Assembly: GCA_963837355.1 (NCBI GenBank)
Contig: CAWIMY010000003.1
Location: forward strand, 372,001-436,000
Reading direction: 5' to 3'
DNA from: Aureispira sp963837355
Lineage (GTDB): Bacteria; Bacteroidota; Bacteroidia; Chitinophagales; Saprospiraceae
Length of the DNA stretch: 64,000 bases
The notes below the pieces were generated by a model. The model worked only from the letters and a program-made list of their open reading frames with translations. It made no database searches and was not told where the DNA came from. The position numbers and the translations under genes were made by a program. This document shows, one piece after another, positions 51,985 through 62,149 of this stretch (within the stretch, counting starts at the first letter, position 1; each line of letters begins with the position of its first letter).

Positions 51985-52479
51985 TTAGCGCAAGTTGTCC
52001 TCTTCCTCGTAAGGAATCATCGTCCAACGCATCAAACTGTTGTCTAAGACGTGCTCTAAGACCACTTCATTTTTGTCAGCGCGCACAACGCGGTAATCGT
52101 TCCAGCCTTTGAGGCCAATAAACTGTACCGAGTCTTGCTTGATGTCGTAGTTAAAAATACGGTCGTTTCCTCCCATTTGCATCTGAAAGACGTTGACTTT
52201 TTCTTTGATTTTCTTTTTCTTGTCATTGCCTTTTTTGTCGGTAACGGTCACTTTGCGTTCTTCTTTGCGTACAAAAAAGTCCATCGTTACATCGCCAACG
52301 ATAGCTTGGACATTAACTTCGCGCCCATCAATACTGAGCGTTTTGCACTTCCAAGAGCGTTGTTTGGTCAATGTTTTAGCAATTTTCTTGTCGTCTTTGT
52401 CTTGCGCTTGCACGCTAGGCAACGTCCACAACAAGGCAAAAAAGCTCAAAAGGAGTGTCAATTTAAATGATGTCTGCAT
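51985..52479 (-). CDS. Small exported lipocalin-like protein
   Basis: Starting at the ATG at 52479 it encodes 164 residues: signal peptide MQTSFKLTLLLSFFALLWTL..VQA, then Lys/Asp-rich and beta-rich sequence (WKCKTLSIDGREVNVQAIVG, VTMDFFVRKEERKVTV, DRIFNYDIKQDSVQFIG, VVLEHVL), the strand pattern of the short lipocalin-like proteins common in Bacteroidota. An internal Lys-rich loop (KKGNDKKKKIKEK) is unusual. Function unknown. The following small lipoprotein gene on the same strand has a similar design. Confidence 0.65.
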   Translation of the reverse strand: MQTSFKLTLLLSFFALLWTLPSVQAQDKDDKKIAKTLTKQRSWKCKTLSIDGREVNVQAIVGDVTMDFFVRKEERKVTVTDKKGNDKKKKIKEKVNVFQMQMGGNDRIFNYDIKQDSVQFIGLKGWNDYRVVRADKNEVVLEHVLDNSLMRWTMIPYEEEDNLR

Positions 52480-52622
52480 AATAGTAATTTTCAATGTTTC
52501 AATGATGGAACGTGGGCGCGGCCTACTTTTTGGGAAAACCTTTGCTAGCGTCAAACAGCGGTTAATCTCCTGTTCTTGTTATTCTACTAGTCTATTTTTA
52601 TACCAAAAATCAACAGGCCCGA

Positions 52623-53015
52623 CTATTCTCCCCTATATAAATGCCAATCAATCTTTTCGCTGCGTAAAATTAAGCTGTCTTTGGTCAATCTCAAAATCTT
52701 AACTGCAGGTAATTTAGGATTCTCTGGATAAATGATACTGTCGTTGCGCAAAGCGTAGGTAATAATTTCTGGTGGAGGCGCGGGCTCTTCGTTGAGGGTT
52801 TTGATGCGTTTGCCTTCTGTATTGAATTCATACTGTGGGTTGCCCATGTAAGCCCCTGGCATAATCCGCAAGCGGTCACCTTCGCGTACTTTGAAGGCAT
52901 CTACTTTCCAAACACCGTAAAATAGCTTGGTTGGAACGGTGGTTGTGCTAGAGGTAGTGCAAGCCATTCCAAAGAACAGCACTGCTAAAAAAAATGTTGA
53001 TTGTTGGAAGCTCAT
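52623..53015 (-). CDS. Small lipoprotein
   Basis: A 130-residue protein with a lipobox (LAVLFFGMAC, Cys at about 19) followed by a Thr/Ser linker and a beta-rich part (GVWKVDAFKV, PQYEFNTEGKRIKTL, ILRLTKDSLILR) similar in pattern to the exported protein encoded downstream. The start at 53015 gives an ideal lipoprotein signal. Probably outer-membrane anchored. Function unknown. Confidence 0.7.
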   Translation of the reverse strand: MSFQQSTFFLAVLFFGMACTTSSTTTVPTKLFYGVWKVDAFKVREGDRLRIMPGAYMGNPQYEFNTEGKRIKTLNEEPAPPPEIITYALRNDSIIYPENPKLPAVKILRLTKDSLILRSEKIDWHLYRGE

Positions 53016-53180
53016 TGATCGTTGAAGGATTAAACTTAATGTGCGATAAAAACAGTTCTATTTAGAGGCTTCTTGGACAGAGCGCCATTCTAAGCGCAAC
53101 AAGAACGCAATTTTTAGCCAATTAATTGTTTAAAATGCTTATTTTCATGGACTTGTTTTCCATCTTTTAAAATTTATGGT

Positions 53181-53950
53181 ATGTTCCAACTGTTTACTTT
53201 TCTCTTACTCAGCGGCTTTAGTATAGCTTTATTCGCCCAAGAAACAACTTACGCCCTTTACGAACCAATCAGCGAACAAGGGCAAGCGGCTTCCGCCAAA
53301 CAAGATTACGCAATTGCCATTGCCACGCTAGAAAGCTTCATAAAAGAGCATCCTCGCTACAGCTTAGCCTATTTAGAACAATCTATGTACGCCATCAAAA
53401 ACCGAGATGTGGCCTTGCTAAAACGCAATTTATCCGCTCTAAAACGGCAACAGATTACCCTACCCTTAGATTTATTGCTCACGGGGCACAACTAGCCGAG
53501 CAAAAACGCCTCTATCAACTTGGGTTGGAATTACTCGACGAAGCGACACCCGCACAAGCCCAATCAGAGGCCATTCTATTACAGCGTGCCCGCTTTCAAC
53601 AAAAATTAAATCAAACTGCCGCCGCCTTACAAACCTTGCAGCTGGCACACAAAAACGACCCCAACAGTCCAAAAGTACTGCAAGAACTCGCGGCCGCCTA
53701 CCAGAGCATCAACCGTCGCCGTAGCATCGAGCTGTACGAATCGCTACTCCGCCACCAAGGCTATGAAGATTTGTCGCTATCCGCGTTGGGCTTGCTCTAT
53801 ACCCGCCTCTACCAAGCCGAACCATCGGCCAACAACCGCAGCAATTTGGTCAAAGCAAAAGGCTATTATGAGCAATATTTGTTGCGCCATCCCAGCGATC
53901 AAACTATCAAAAATTTGCTGACGCAGTTGGCTATTTTATTAGAAGAATAA
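53181..53950 (+). CDS. TPR-like exported protein (one frameshift)
   Basis: After restoring one base in the GGGG run (53483-53486), the frame gives ~256 residues: signal peptide MFQLFTFLLLSGFSIALFAQ and then TPR-like repeats (AKQDYAIAIATLESFIKEHP, AALQTLQLAHKNDPNSPKVL, AYQSINRRRSIELYESLLRH, KAKGYYEQYLLRHPSDQT). Without correction the frame ends after LLLTGHN and the downstream frame begins in the middle of a repeat; the joined reading LLLTGAQLAEQKRLYQLGLE fits perfectly. Periplasmic scaffold, partner unknown. Confidence 0.75.
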
Positions 53951-53994
53951 CCTATAAATTAGACGGCATACACTATTCCTTGCCACAAAAGAAT

Positions 53995-54025
53995 AGCAGA
54001 CAAGCCCACGAAGAACTTGTCTGCT
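53995..54025 (-). terminator. Hairpin terminator downstream of first dockerin-like T9SS protein gene
   Basis: AGCAGACAAG (53995-54004) and CTTGTCTGCT (54016-54025) form a perfect 10-bp stem with an 11-nt loop, 47 nt past the minus-strand stop at 54072. The following T-run on the minus strand is weak. Confidence 0.55.
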
Positions 54026-54071
54026 TCTAGTTTTACCAAAATCGTACTTACACCATTGGAAAACTAGTCTC

Positions 54072-56528
54072 CTATTGAAATACAACCTTATGCGTCGATT
54101 CACTACCATTCTCAAAAGAAATACGTATCAAATATAGACCTTTGGGTAATTGCTGATGCGCAATGGTCAACTGGCCTTGTACCTCTTGATAAGTTTGAAT
54201 GGGTTGTCCCAATAAATCCAACAGCTCTACCGTTTTGGCGGAAGCCTGTCCCAAATCGAGCTGAATCGCTTCGCGGGCGGGATTCGGATATAAACGAACT
54301 GGAGGAGCCTCGGCCAAGGCACGAATCGCATTATAAGTAGGATCGGTGTAGGGAATCGTAAGGCACTCAGCTCCTATAGTTAGCACGGTTCCATCTGCTA
54401 GAACGGCTTTAAAGTCTTCAAAACAGATTTGGGTATACATGGTGTCGGCATTGACAAAAGCATCTGGCTGTATGCGAAAATTAATTCCTCCCAACATTCC
54501 GCCACCCGTATAGTTGCCGTTGTCCAAACGGCTAGTTACCACGTGCAACACATTGGGCTCTGAAATGAATCGATGAAAAATAGGGGCTCCGTCAGCAGAC
54601 AACCAGCCACTTAGATCAGTGCCATTGTTAACGTGTGCCGCTCCTAATACTTGTGCATCGTACCGTATCCGATAGGTCAACCCTTGTACGGTTATTGGAT
54701 TGTTAGTCGTATCTCCAAAATACGGATTCACTCTTATAAGACCACCCAAAGTAGCTACTGTACCTCCAATAGGAGGAAAGATAAATCGTTCCAAGTACAA
54801 GTCGGTACCGACGGCATTACTGCCCTCACTAGCGCCTGTATACAAGCTGTGGGTTAAGTCCCAATTCTGTGTATTAGCCGTTAAATCTAAGTCATCTACT
54901 TGTCCCAACCCATTGGCATCCAAATAAGCATTGGTGACAGGTGTTGGAGGGGCATAAGGTGCCCAGCGGTCGCCTGCCAAGGCGCGGGGTGCGGCAGTTT
55001 GACCATAAGCCAAACCCATTTCTAAAATATCAAAATCATTAGCAATACCGTTGTTGTTGGCGTCGCCTGGATAAACACAGTTGACCACACAGTTGCTTGT
55101 GGAAGGGCAATTGAAGTTTTCTAAGCCATTGTCATAATAGAGCTGTAGCGAATCCAATTGTGTTTCCATTAAATCTACATTCTGCCAAAGGTAAGTCGTT
55201 GGGGCATGGTGATAAGAGTACGCTATATCAATATCCCATACAGCACCTGCGGGCATACTATCTCTGTAAATCGCCCCTATGGTGCGTTGATCCAATCCCG
55301 ATAAAGAGGCGGTAGCCATCGACCAGCTTCCTGGTGAAAAATCATTTGGGTTGCTGGGAAACATAAACAACACGGGAGGCGTAGTGGTATCTTGTGGGTC
55401 GTAACCATCTCCGCCAGGTGTCATGGGCGTACCATTGGCAAATAAACCGCGTAGTTGGTTCTCATACCCTACGGCAGAAGTGGGATTCGAAGGAGGAGAA
55501 CCTATATTATTGACATTATAAATAGCACTGGTCATCGTTTGATTTAGAAAGGTAACTGCATACACAGGTGGGTCAACACCGTACCCAGCTCCCCCCTGCG
55601 CACCACAAGGATCATCATCATTGGCATCTTGGTTGTAAGCATAAACAGTATTCTTACTAGGAATACTTCCCACATAATCATCGGAAGCGCAGCCTAAATC
55701 AAAGTCAGTCCAATTGCCATAACGCATCTGATACCGCGTAGTATTTGCGCGGTTAATGAGTTTGTGATTAATAAACAAGGACAGATTGAGTAGATCATTG
55801 CTCCCACAATCCAACGCGTAAGCCGTTTGCTGAATTTCTAGCTTCAACGCGCCCCCGTTGTTGTACTCTGTATCTGTACTATGAAACACTGTCCATAAGA
55901 GTTCTTCCGCAACGGCTGTCGCAACGCCTGTTTTAAAAACAGGATAATCCCCTTGCATAGGATCATAAATGCCATCGCTATTTTGGTCATAAAAGGGTGC
56001 CAAATCTTGATTGGGCAAGGCGTAACCCATTCGGGTTAAAAAATGCGGGTTGCCACGACCTGGCCATTCCAACAATTCTGTTTCCACAGGACTGTCAATA
56101 ACGCCATTATCTTGAAAATCTGTCCGCAAACGTTCTATCGCCCAGCGAGATACGCGCCAAACTTGGTTAAACGTATTACAAGTAGTAGCAATTGGCGCGC
56201 CCGTCACGGCATCCAAGGGGCCGTGGTCATAGCCATCGAAATTTTCGCCGTAGGTAGTTGCCATTACCATGAGATTGTCGCCTGTATCACGGGCACTCAA
56301 CCAAGGTGCCGCCGCAAAAACAGTGGTAGGGGCAGTCTGATTGGCCGTGTATGGAATTTGTTGAGCAGGTAGAGATTTATCGTAAAAAGCGGTGCCGTGG
56401 CTGTTGAACGCTGCTTTTTGATAATTGGTCTGGAGCTGATTAGCAGCGTCAGAAGTAGCACAAGACTGTTGTGCCCAAACTCCTGAAGTACCTAACAACA
56501 AAAATAGTAGAGTGATGTAATTGTTCAT
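54072..56528 (-). CDS. T9SS-secreted protein with dockerin-like module
   Basis: An 818-residue protein. Signal peptide YITLLFLLLGTSGVWA; a ~450-residue N-terminal region with many Asn, Asp, Tyr and Pro (e.g. DYPVFKTGVATAVAEELLWT, GNWTDFDLGCASDDYVGSIP); a dockerin type I-like block CVYPGDANNNGIANDFDILE with Ca-binding Asp/Asn residues and a partner DANGLGQVDDLDLT; a ~200-residue cohesin-like or Ig-like segment; and a type A sorting domain (VRLYPNPAREAIQLDLGQAS..KGLYLIRISFENG). Secreted by the type IX system. A paralogue follows downstream at 56775-59238. Function unknown. Confidence 0.88.
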   Translation of the reverse strand: MNNYITLLFLLLGTSGVWAQQSCATSDAANQLQTNYQKAAFNSHGTAFYDKSLPAQQIPYTANQTAPTTVFAAAPWLSARDTGDNLMVMATTYGENFDGYDHGPLDAVTGAPIATTCNTFNQVWRVSRWAIERLRTDFQDNGVIDSPVETELLEWPGRGNPHFLTRMGYALPNQDLAPFYDQNSDGIYDPMQGDYPVFKTGVATAVAEELLWTVFHSTDTEYNNGGALKLEIQQTAYALDCGSNDLLNLSLFINHKLINRANTTRYQMRYGNWTDFDLGCASDDYVGSIPSKNTVYAYNQDANDDDPCGAQGGAGYGVDPPVYAVTFLNQTMTSAIYNVNNIGSPPSNPTSAVGYENQLRGLFANGTPMTPGGDGYDPQDTTTPPVLFMFPSNPNDFSPGSWSMATASLSGLDQRTIGAIYRDSMPAGAVWDIDIAYSYHHAPTTYLWQNVDLMETQLDSLQLYYDNGLENFNCPSTSNCVVNCVYPGDANNNGIANDFDILEMGLAYGQTAAPRALAGDRWAPYAPPTPVTNAYLDANGLGQVDDLDLTANTQNWDLTHSLYTGASEGSNAVGTDLYLERFIFPPIGGTVATLGGLIRVNPYFGDTTNNPITVQGLTYRIRYDAQVLGAAHVNNGTDLSGWLSADGAPIFHRFISEPNVLHVVTSRLDNGNYTGGGMLGGINFRIQPDAFVNADTMYTQICFEDFKAVLADGTVLTIGAECLTIPYTDPTYNAIRALAEAPPVRLYPNPAREAIQLDLGQASAKTVELLDLLGQPIQTYQEVQGQLTIAHQQLPKGLYLIRISFENGSESTHKVVFQ

Positions 56529-56712
56529 AATTAGAGTGATTGGTAGAATAATATAATATAGGGTATGGCGTAGCTACTGGCCTTACTGATCTTTTGCAAG
56601 ATGGGACAATTCTCAGCATAGGACAACGACAAAATGTGCTATTTCCCAATAAAAACAACTTCTAAATAAATGCAAAACTCTATTTAACAGCGAATTAACA
56701 TTATAAATTCTC

Positions 56713-56757
56713 AAAAAAAAGGGCAACTTTTTACAAAGTTGCCCGCTTATTTTTTTA
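56713..56757. terminator. Terminator downstream of the broken paralogue
   Basis: GGGCAACTTT (56721-56730) and AAAGTTGCCC (56735-56744) form a perfect 10-bp stem flanked by an A-run and a T-run, so it can act on both strands. It lies 31 nt past the stop at 56775. Confidence 0.85.
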
Positions 56758-56774
56758 CGATATTGCCTGTATTT

Positions 56775-59238
56775 CTATCTAAAGACCACTTTATGCGTAG
56801 ATTGGCGACCGTTTTCCAATTCCACCTGAATCAAATAAACCCCTTCAGGTAAATTGCCTCGGTGAATGGTCAAGGTGCCTTGTACTTGTGTATGCTGCTG
56901 AATCACTTGACCCAATACATCCATCAAAATAACCCGTTTAGCCGTTACTTGGTCTAACTCTAGTTGAATAGCCGTACGCGCGGGATTGGGATATAACCGA
57001 ATAAGGGTCTCATCGGCAAGAATAGTTATGGCATTATAAGTAGGATCTGTGTACGCCAAAGTGATGCACTCCGCTCCTATATTGAGCACGGTTCCGTCTG
57101 CTTGCACCGCCTTGAATTCCTCAAAACAAATATCGGTATACATCGTATCAGCGTTGACAAAAGCATTGGGATTAACCTTAAATTCTATCGTCCCCTTTTG
57201 ACCGCCTCCGGTGTAATTGCCCTGATCCAAACGCGAAGTTACAAAGTGCACCAAGCCTTTTCGTCCTTCTGTTCTTGCACGGTAATAGACAAGTATTGCG
57301 TCATCGTTCATCCATCCATTGTAGACAGCCAAATCAGGGTTATTAATACTCAATACATCTGCGTCGTAACGTACGCGATAAGTCACTCCTTGTACCGTAA
57401 CAGGGTTGGTCGTATCGGCAAAGTAGTGGTTCAATTGTAGCGTATCGCCCAATATCGAAACCGTATCTGAAGAGACCGTAGACGGAAAAGCCCGTTCAAA
57501 ATACAACTCATTTCCGCTAGCATTACTTCCTTCTGCTGCGCCCGTGTATAAGCTGTGGGTTAACTGCCAATTTCTAGTATTTACACTAAGATCCTGTTGC
57601 ATCAATGGTACCCGTTCCATCGGTATCCAAATAGCCATTGGTAGTGGGTGTGGGAGGTGCATAAGGAAACCAACGCTCTCCAAGGGTGGCGCGCAAGGCG
57701 CGCCGTTTGTTGGTACGCCAAGCCTATTTCTAAGACATCAAAATCGTTGGCCACCCCATTGTTGTTGACATCACCAGGAAAGACGCAATTGGTCGTACAA
57801 AACGCAGTTGGGACAACTAATATTTTCTAGACCATTGTCATAATAGCTCTGCAAGTTATCTAGCCCCTGTTCCATAATGTTTACATTTTGGTAAGGCCCA
57901 AGCAGTGGATTTCTATGGTAAGAATAGACCAAATCAATTTCCCAAATGGCTCCAGCGGGCAGGCTATCTTTGTACACGGTTCCAATAGTTCGTTGATCCA
58001 ACCCCGACAAGTTTTGGGTAACCATCGTCCAAGCAGTAAAATCAGTTGGATTGTTAGGAAAGACAAAAGACACGGGCGTGGCTGTACTCGTAGGATTATA
58101 GCCATCTCTGCTAGGGGTAATAGGCGTCCCATCTTTGAACACTCCCGATAGGAGGTTTTGTACTTCTGCCGCCGTTTGGGCATCTCCTTTGGGATCCGTC
58201 GAACTGGAAATGGAATAGATGGCACTGACCAGTTTTTCATTTAAGAAAGTAACCGCTTGCACAGGCGGATTATTACCATAGCCCCCTGTTCCAGAAAAGC
58301 TACAAGGATTGTCATCATAAAAATCTTGGTTGTAGGCATACAGACTGTTTCTGCTAGTATCTGTTCCTATATAATCGTCTTCGTAACAACCCAAATCAAA
58401 GTCCGACCAGTTCGCATAACGTACGTTATAACGGGTGCTACTCGCTCGATTAATCAACTTGTGGTGGACGAACAAAGCGCGGTTAAGCAAGAAATTACCT
58501 CCACAGCTCAACGCATACACCGTTTGCTGAACCTCTACTTGCATAGTTCCCCCATTGTTAACATAAGGTGCAAATTGGCCGTAGTCACGGCTGTGAAAAA
58601 CCGACCAGAGTACTTCTTCTGCAATAGCTGTTGCAACGCCTGCTTTGTAGACGGGATAATCTCCGTCCATTGGATCGTAATTCCCATCGCCATTTTGATC
58701 GTAAAAAGGAGCTAAATCCTGATTGGGTAAGGTATAGCCCATTTGTGCTGTAAAGTGTGGATTTCCTCGCCCTGGCCATTCCAACAATTGTTGTTCTACA
58801 GGATTGTCAATAACTCCATTGTCGTTATAATCGGCAATTAGCCGATCTACTGCCCAACGAGAAGCTTTCCAAAGTTGTTGGTACTCCGAACAATCGTTTC
58901 TTACAGGCAAGCCCGTAAGGGCATCCAGCGGCTGTCCATACGCTTCATCATAACTTAAGTATTGTGGTGCCATCACCATATTCAAGCCGCTGGCATCTCG
59001 CATTCCCAGCCAAGGAGAAGAAGCAAAGACCGCCCCAGGGTGATTATTAGAAGAGCCCGTATAGGTATACGGTACTCGGTGGGTTCTAGTATTTCCATCA
59101 AAAAAACCTGTACCAGGTGTGCCAAAAGCAGCTTCCTGATGACTAGTTGTTAGGGTAGTGTAGTTATAGGAACAGTCTTGTTGTGCCAGTAGGCCAGTCG
59201 CTGTCAAAAATAGGGTAAAAGGGTGTTCGTTGTGTTAT
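56775..59238 (-). CDS. Paralogous T9SS dockerin-like protein, disrupted by several indels
   Basis: The sequence aligns with the protein at 54072-56528 from start to end: QQDCSYNYTTLTT, RDASGLNMVMAPQYLSYDEA, the LEWPGRGNPHFTAQMGYTLP segment, the dockerin-like CVFPGDVNNNGVANDFDVLE, DTDGTGTID and a C-terminal sorting domain (IRLYPNPARTAIQLELDQVT). Frame breaks: an extra base near 57797, one near 57690, an extra A at 57597-57598, and at the start a missing G and a missing T, after which no ATG remains (an ATG would appear with AT(G)AAC at 59238). Without correction only two partial proteins result. It may be an error-rich assembly or a real pseudogene; the first is favoured because hemB is also broken. 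Confidence 0.7.
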
Positions 59239-59425
59239 GTTCGTTTTTAGTTGTTAAGCAATCGTTGTTAAAAATAATTTATTTAAACAAAAAAAAGGCG
59301 TAGGTTACCCTAAATTGAAGAAACAAGACAACAAGCTCACTTTATCAATACTTAATACCGTGAAATAGCGCTAAAACAAAATTGCGAGCGCTGCAAAGCT
59401 TAATCTCAACACTATGGGTAATTTC

Positions 59426-60682
59426 TTAGTGCTTTTTAAAATTCAAAAACGTATCTTCGATGATATTACAACACTCATCTAATTGTTGGTGCGTAATGAC
59501 TAACGGTGGAGCAAAACGAATGATGTTACCATGCGTAGGCTTGGCAAGTAAACCATTCTTAGACATCGCAATACAAAGATCCATAGCCGTAGAACTCTCT
59601 GGCGTATCGTTAATCAAAACGGCATTCAATAAGCCTCTTCCGCGTACTTTAGTAATCAAGTCTGTTTTCTCTGCTAATTTATTCATACGGCCTCTAAACA
59701 ACACTCCCATGTGAAAAGCATTGCCTGCCAATTGCTCTTCTTGTACAATTTTGAGCGCTTCGATGGCTACTGCGCAAGCCATTGGGTTTCCTCCATAGGT
59801 AGAGCCATGCTGACCAGGATGAATGACCTCCATAATGTGGTTGTCCGCCAAAACGGCAGCTACAGGATACATTCCTCCAGAAAGTGCCTTACCCAAAATC
59901 AAAATATCAGGACGTACATTGTCATAATCACAAGCCAATAAACGCCCCGTACGGGCAATTCCTGTTTGAATTTCATCGCCAATAAATAAAACATTGTGTG
60001 CTTTACACAATTCATACGCATCAAACAAGAAATCTTCGTCAGGCACATTAACCCCTGCCTCTCCTTGGATGGGCTCTATCAAGAAACCTGCAATGTTAGC
60101 CGAATCGGCTTCTAAGGCTGCTTTTAGCGCAGCCACATCATTGTAAGGGATGCTTTGAAAGCCGGGAGTGTAAGGACCGAAGTGGCCTTTAGAGTCAGGA
60201 TCGCTAGAAAACGAAATGATCGTTACGGTACGTCCGTGGAAATTTTCGCCACAAACAATGATTTTTGCTTTGTTATTGGGAATGCCTTTCTTCTCATAGC
60301 CCCATTTGCGACAAATTTTAATGGCCGTCTCTACGCCTTCTGCCCCTGTATTCATCGGCAATAATTTCTCATAGCCAAAATACTCGCAAGCAAATTTCTC
60401 AAATACCCCTAGCTTATCGTTATAAAAAGCTCTAGAGGTTAAGTTCAAGGTTTTGGCTTGCTCGGTGATCGCTGCCACTAGTCTTGGGTGACAATGCCCT
60501 TGATTAACAGCTGAGTAAGCTGACAAAAAATCAAAGTATTGCTTGCCCTCTACATCCCAAACGTGTACACCTTCTCCTCGGGCTAAGACAACCCCTAGCG
60601 GGTGATAATTGTGCGCACCATACTTATCTTCTAATTCCATCAACTGCTTCGAGCTCAAGCGCTCGGTAGTGGTCGTTTCCAT
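59426..60682 (-). CDS. rocD: Ornithine--oxo-acid (ornithine) aminotransferase
   Basis: A 418-residue class III PLP aminotransferase starting at the ATG at 60682. It has the ornithine aminotransferase layout: KYGAHNYHPLGVVLARGEGV at the start, AVNQGHCHPR, MNTGAEGVETAIKICRKWGY, GENFHGRT, the IGDEIQTGIARTGRLLACD block, and the PLP lysine in LILGKALSGGMYPVAAVL. It converts ornithine and 2-oxoglutarate to glutamate semialdehyde and glutamate, linking arginine and proline metabolism. Cytoplasmic. Length fits. No arginase neighbour is present. Confidence 0.95.
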   Translation of the reverse strand: METTTTERLSSKQLMELEDKYGAHNYHPLGVVLARGEGVHVWDVEGKQYFDFLSAYSAVNQGHCHPRLVAAITEQAKTLNLTSRAFYNDKLGVFEKFACEYFGYEKLLPMNTGAEGVETAIKICRKWGYEKKGIPNNKAKIIVCGENFHGRTVTIISFSSDPDSKGHFGPYTPGFQSIPYNDVAALKAALEADSANIAGFLIEPIQGEAGVNVPDEDFLFDAYELCKAHNVLFIGDEIQTGIARTGRLLACDYDNVRPDILILGKALSGGMYPVAAVLADNHIMEVIHPGQHGSTYGGNPMACAVAIEALKIVQEEQLAGNAFHMGVLFRGRMNKLAEKTDLITKVRGRGLLNAVLINDTPESSTAMDLCIAMSKNGLLAKPTHGNIIRFAPPLVITHQQLDECCNIIEDTFLNFKKH

Positions 60683-60858
60683 ACTACTGATAATTTTAAA
60701 TGTTCGAGGACGAACTACGCCCAAATCTTTATAACTTTGTGGTCAGAATAATTTCTCCTTCTATTGCGCTACTTCTTATAAGAAACAACTATAATAAGGG
60801 TAAGCTTTCATTCTGACGCTTGTTTACTGTCTATATAGTTGTACAAAAATACAAAAAA

Positions 60859-62073
60859 TTGAGACTCTACCGAAATTTAGTGACTGCGGCGATTCCATCG
60901 CTTGTAAAAATATTAGCAGAACAAGACTTGGCCGACCGCGAAGTGCAGCGCCTTCTTCGCTCTAACAAAAAATGGGGCTCCAAAGATCGCCGTTTCTTGG
61001 CCAATACCATCTACGAAGTGGTACGTTGGTACCGTTTGTACTATGAAATCTTAGGCCATACTCCTCAAAATGAAGCGGATTGGTGGCGCTTATTGGGCAT
61101 CCACTGGATTCTACAAGGAGAAGAACTTCCCCCTTGGGAGCAATTCGAGGGCTTGGAAGCAGCCGATATTGGCGCCAAAAAAGAAAACCTAGCCAGTAAC
61201 CGCGCTATTACCCATTCTATTCCTGATTGGTTGGATGCGCTCGGAAAAGAAGCGTTGGGCGAGCGTTGGGAAGCTTGTTTGGCCGCGTCCAATGAACCTG
61301 CGCCCCTCACCTTGCGCGCCAACACGCTCAAAACTAGCGCGGATGGCTTGGTCAGCTACTTAGAAAAACAAAACATTCCCGCCGAACGCCTTAGCGATCT
61401 GCCTGACGCGGTAGAAGTAACCAAACGACAAAAAGTAACCCACTTGACCAGCTATGAGCGGGGGTATTTTGAAATACAAGATGCTGCCTCGCAACGTGTC
61501 GCGCCTTATTTGCGGGTGTTGCCCGGCATGACGGTTATTGATGCTTGTGCAGGCGCAGGCGGCAAAACCTTACACTTGGCCGCGCTCCTCGAAAATTCGG
61601 GTAAGATTACCGCTATGGATGTCGAAAAGCACAAATTGCATGAGTTGCAACGACGGGTTAAACGCGCAGCCGTAGACATTATCAAAACCCGCCACATCAA
61701 AGATTTGGACAGCGTACGCCCCTTCTACGACCTAGCCGACCGCTTGCTCTTGGATGTTCCTTGCTCTGGCTTGGGCACCCTTCGCCGTAGCCCACAGATA
61801 AAATGGCGCTTGGAACCTGATTTTTTAAATCAAATTCAGGTGACGCAACAAGAGATTTTGCAGCAGTATAGTCCAATGTGCCGACCTGGCGGCTTAATGG
61901 TTTACGCTACCTGTAGTATTCTACCAACAGAAAACCAGTTGCAAGTACAAAAATTCTTGCAGAGTCCTGCGGGCGCGGCCTTTGGGTTAATCGAAGAACA
62001 GCAATTGTGGCCGCAAGATGGGGGCGATGGGTTTTATATGGCCTTGTTGAAACGAGAAGAGACAGTTTGGTAG
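60859..62073 (+). CDS. RsmB/NOP family RNA (cytosine-C5) methyltransferase
   Basis: A ~404-residue methyltransferase, methylating a cytosine in rRNA (m5C) with SAM. Motifs: N-terminal NusB-like helical region (KKWGSKDRRFLANTIYEVVR), SAM site VIDACAGAGGKTLHLAAL, DVPCSGLGTLRR with its Cys, and YATCSILPTENQ with the second catalytic Cys. I start at the TTG at 60859 (LRLYRNLV), since related proteins begin with xKLHRNLV; the frame is open to 60820. No ATG is available, so TTG or a lost ATG is implied. A hairpin follows. Confidence 0.88.
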   Translation: MRLYRNLVTAAIPSLVKILAEQDLADREVQRLLRSNKKWGSKDRRFLANTIYEVVRWYRLYYEILGHTPQNEADWWRLLGIHWILQGEELPPWEQFEGLEAADIGAKKENLASNRAITHSIPDWLDALGKEALGERWEACLAASNEPAPLTLRANTLKTSADGLVSYLEKQNIPAERLSDLPDAVEVTKRQKVTHLTSYERGYFEIQDAASQRVAPYLRVLPGMTVIDACAGAGGKTLHLAALLENSGKITAMDVEKHKLHELQRRVKRAAVDIIKTRHIKDLDSVRPFYDLADRLLLDVPCSGLGTLRRSPQIKWRLEPDFLNQIQVTQQEILQQYSPMCRPGGLMVYATCSILPTENQLQVQKFLQSPAGAAFGLIEEQQLWPQDGGDGFYMALLKREETVW

Positions 62074-62090
62074 GATGGTTTTACGAATTT

Positions 62091-62138
62091 GGTGCTGTTG
62101 CGTCCTGCTTGGCTTATTGGGGCAGGATGCAACAGCAT
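62091..62138. terminator. Hairpin between convergent genes
   Basis: GGTGCTGTTGCGTCCTGC (62091-62108) pairs with GGCAGGATGCAACAGCATC (62121-62138) with a few wobbles. It sits between the stops at 62073 (+) and 62150 (-) but lacks a long T-run. Confidence 0.55.
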
Positions 62139-62149
62139 CTTACATGCTA

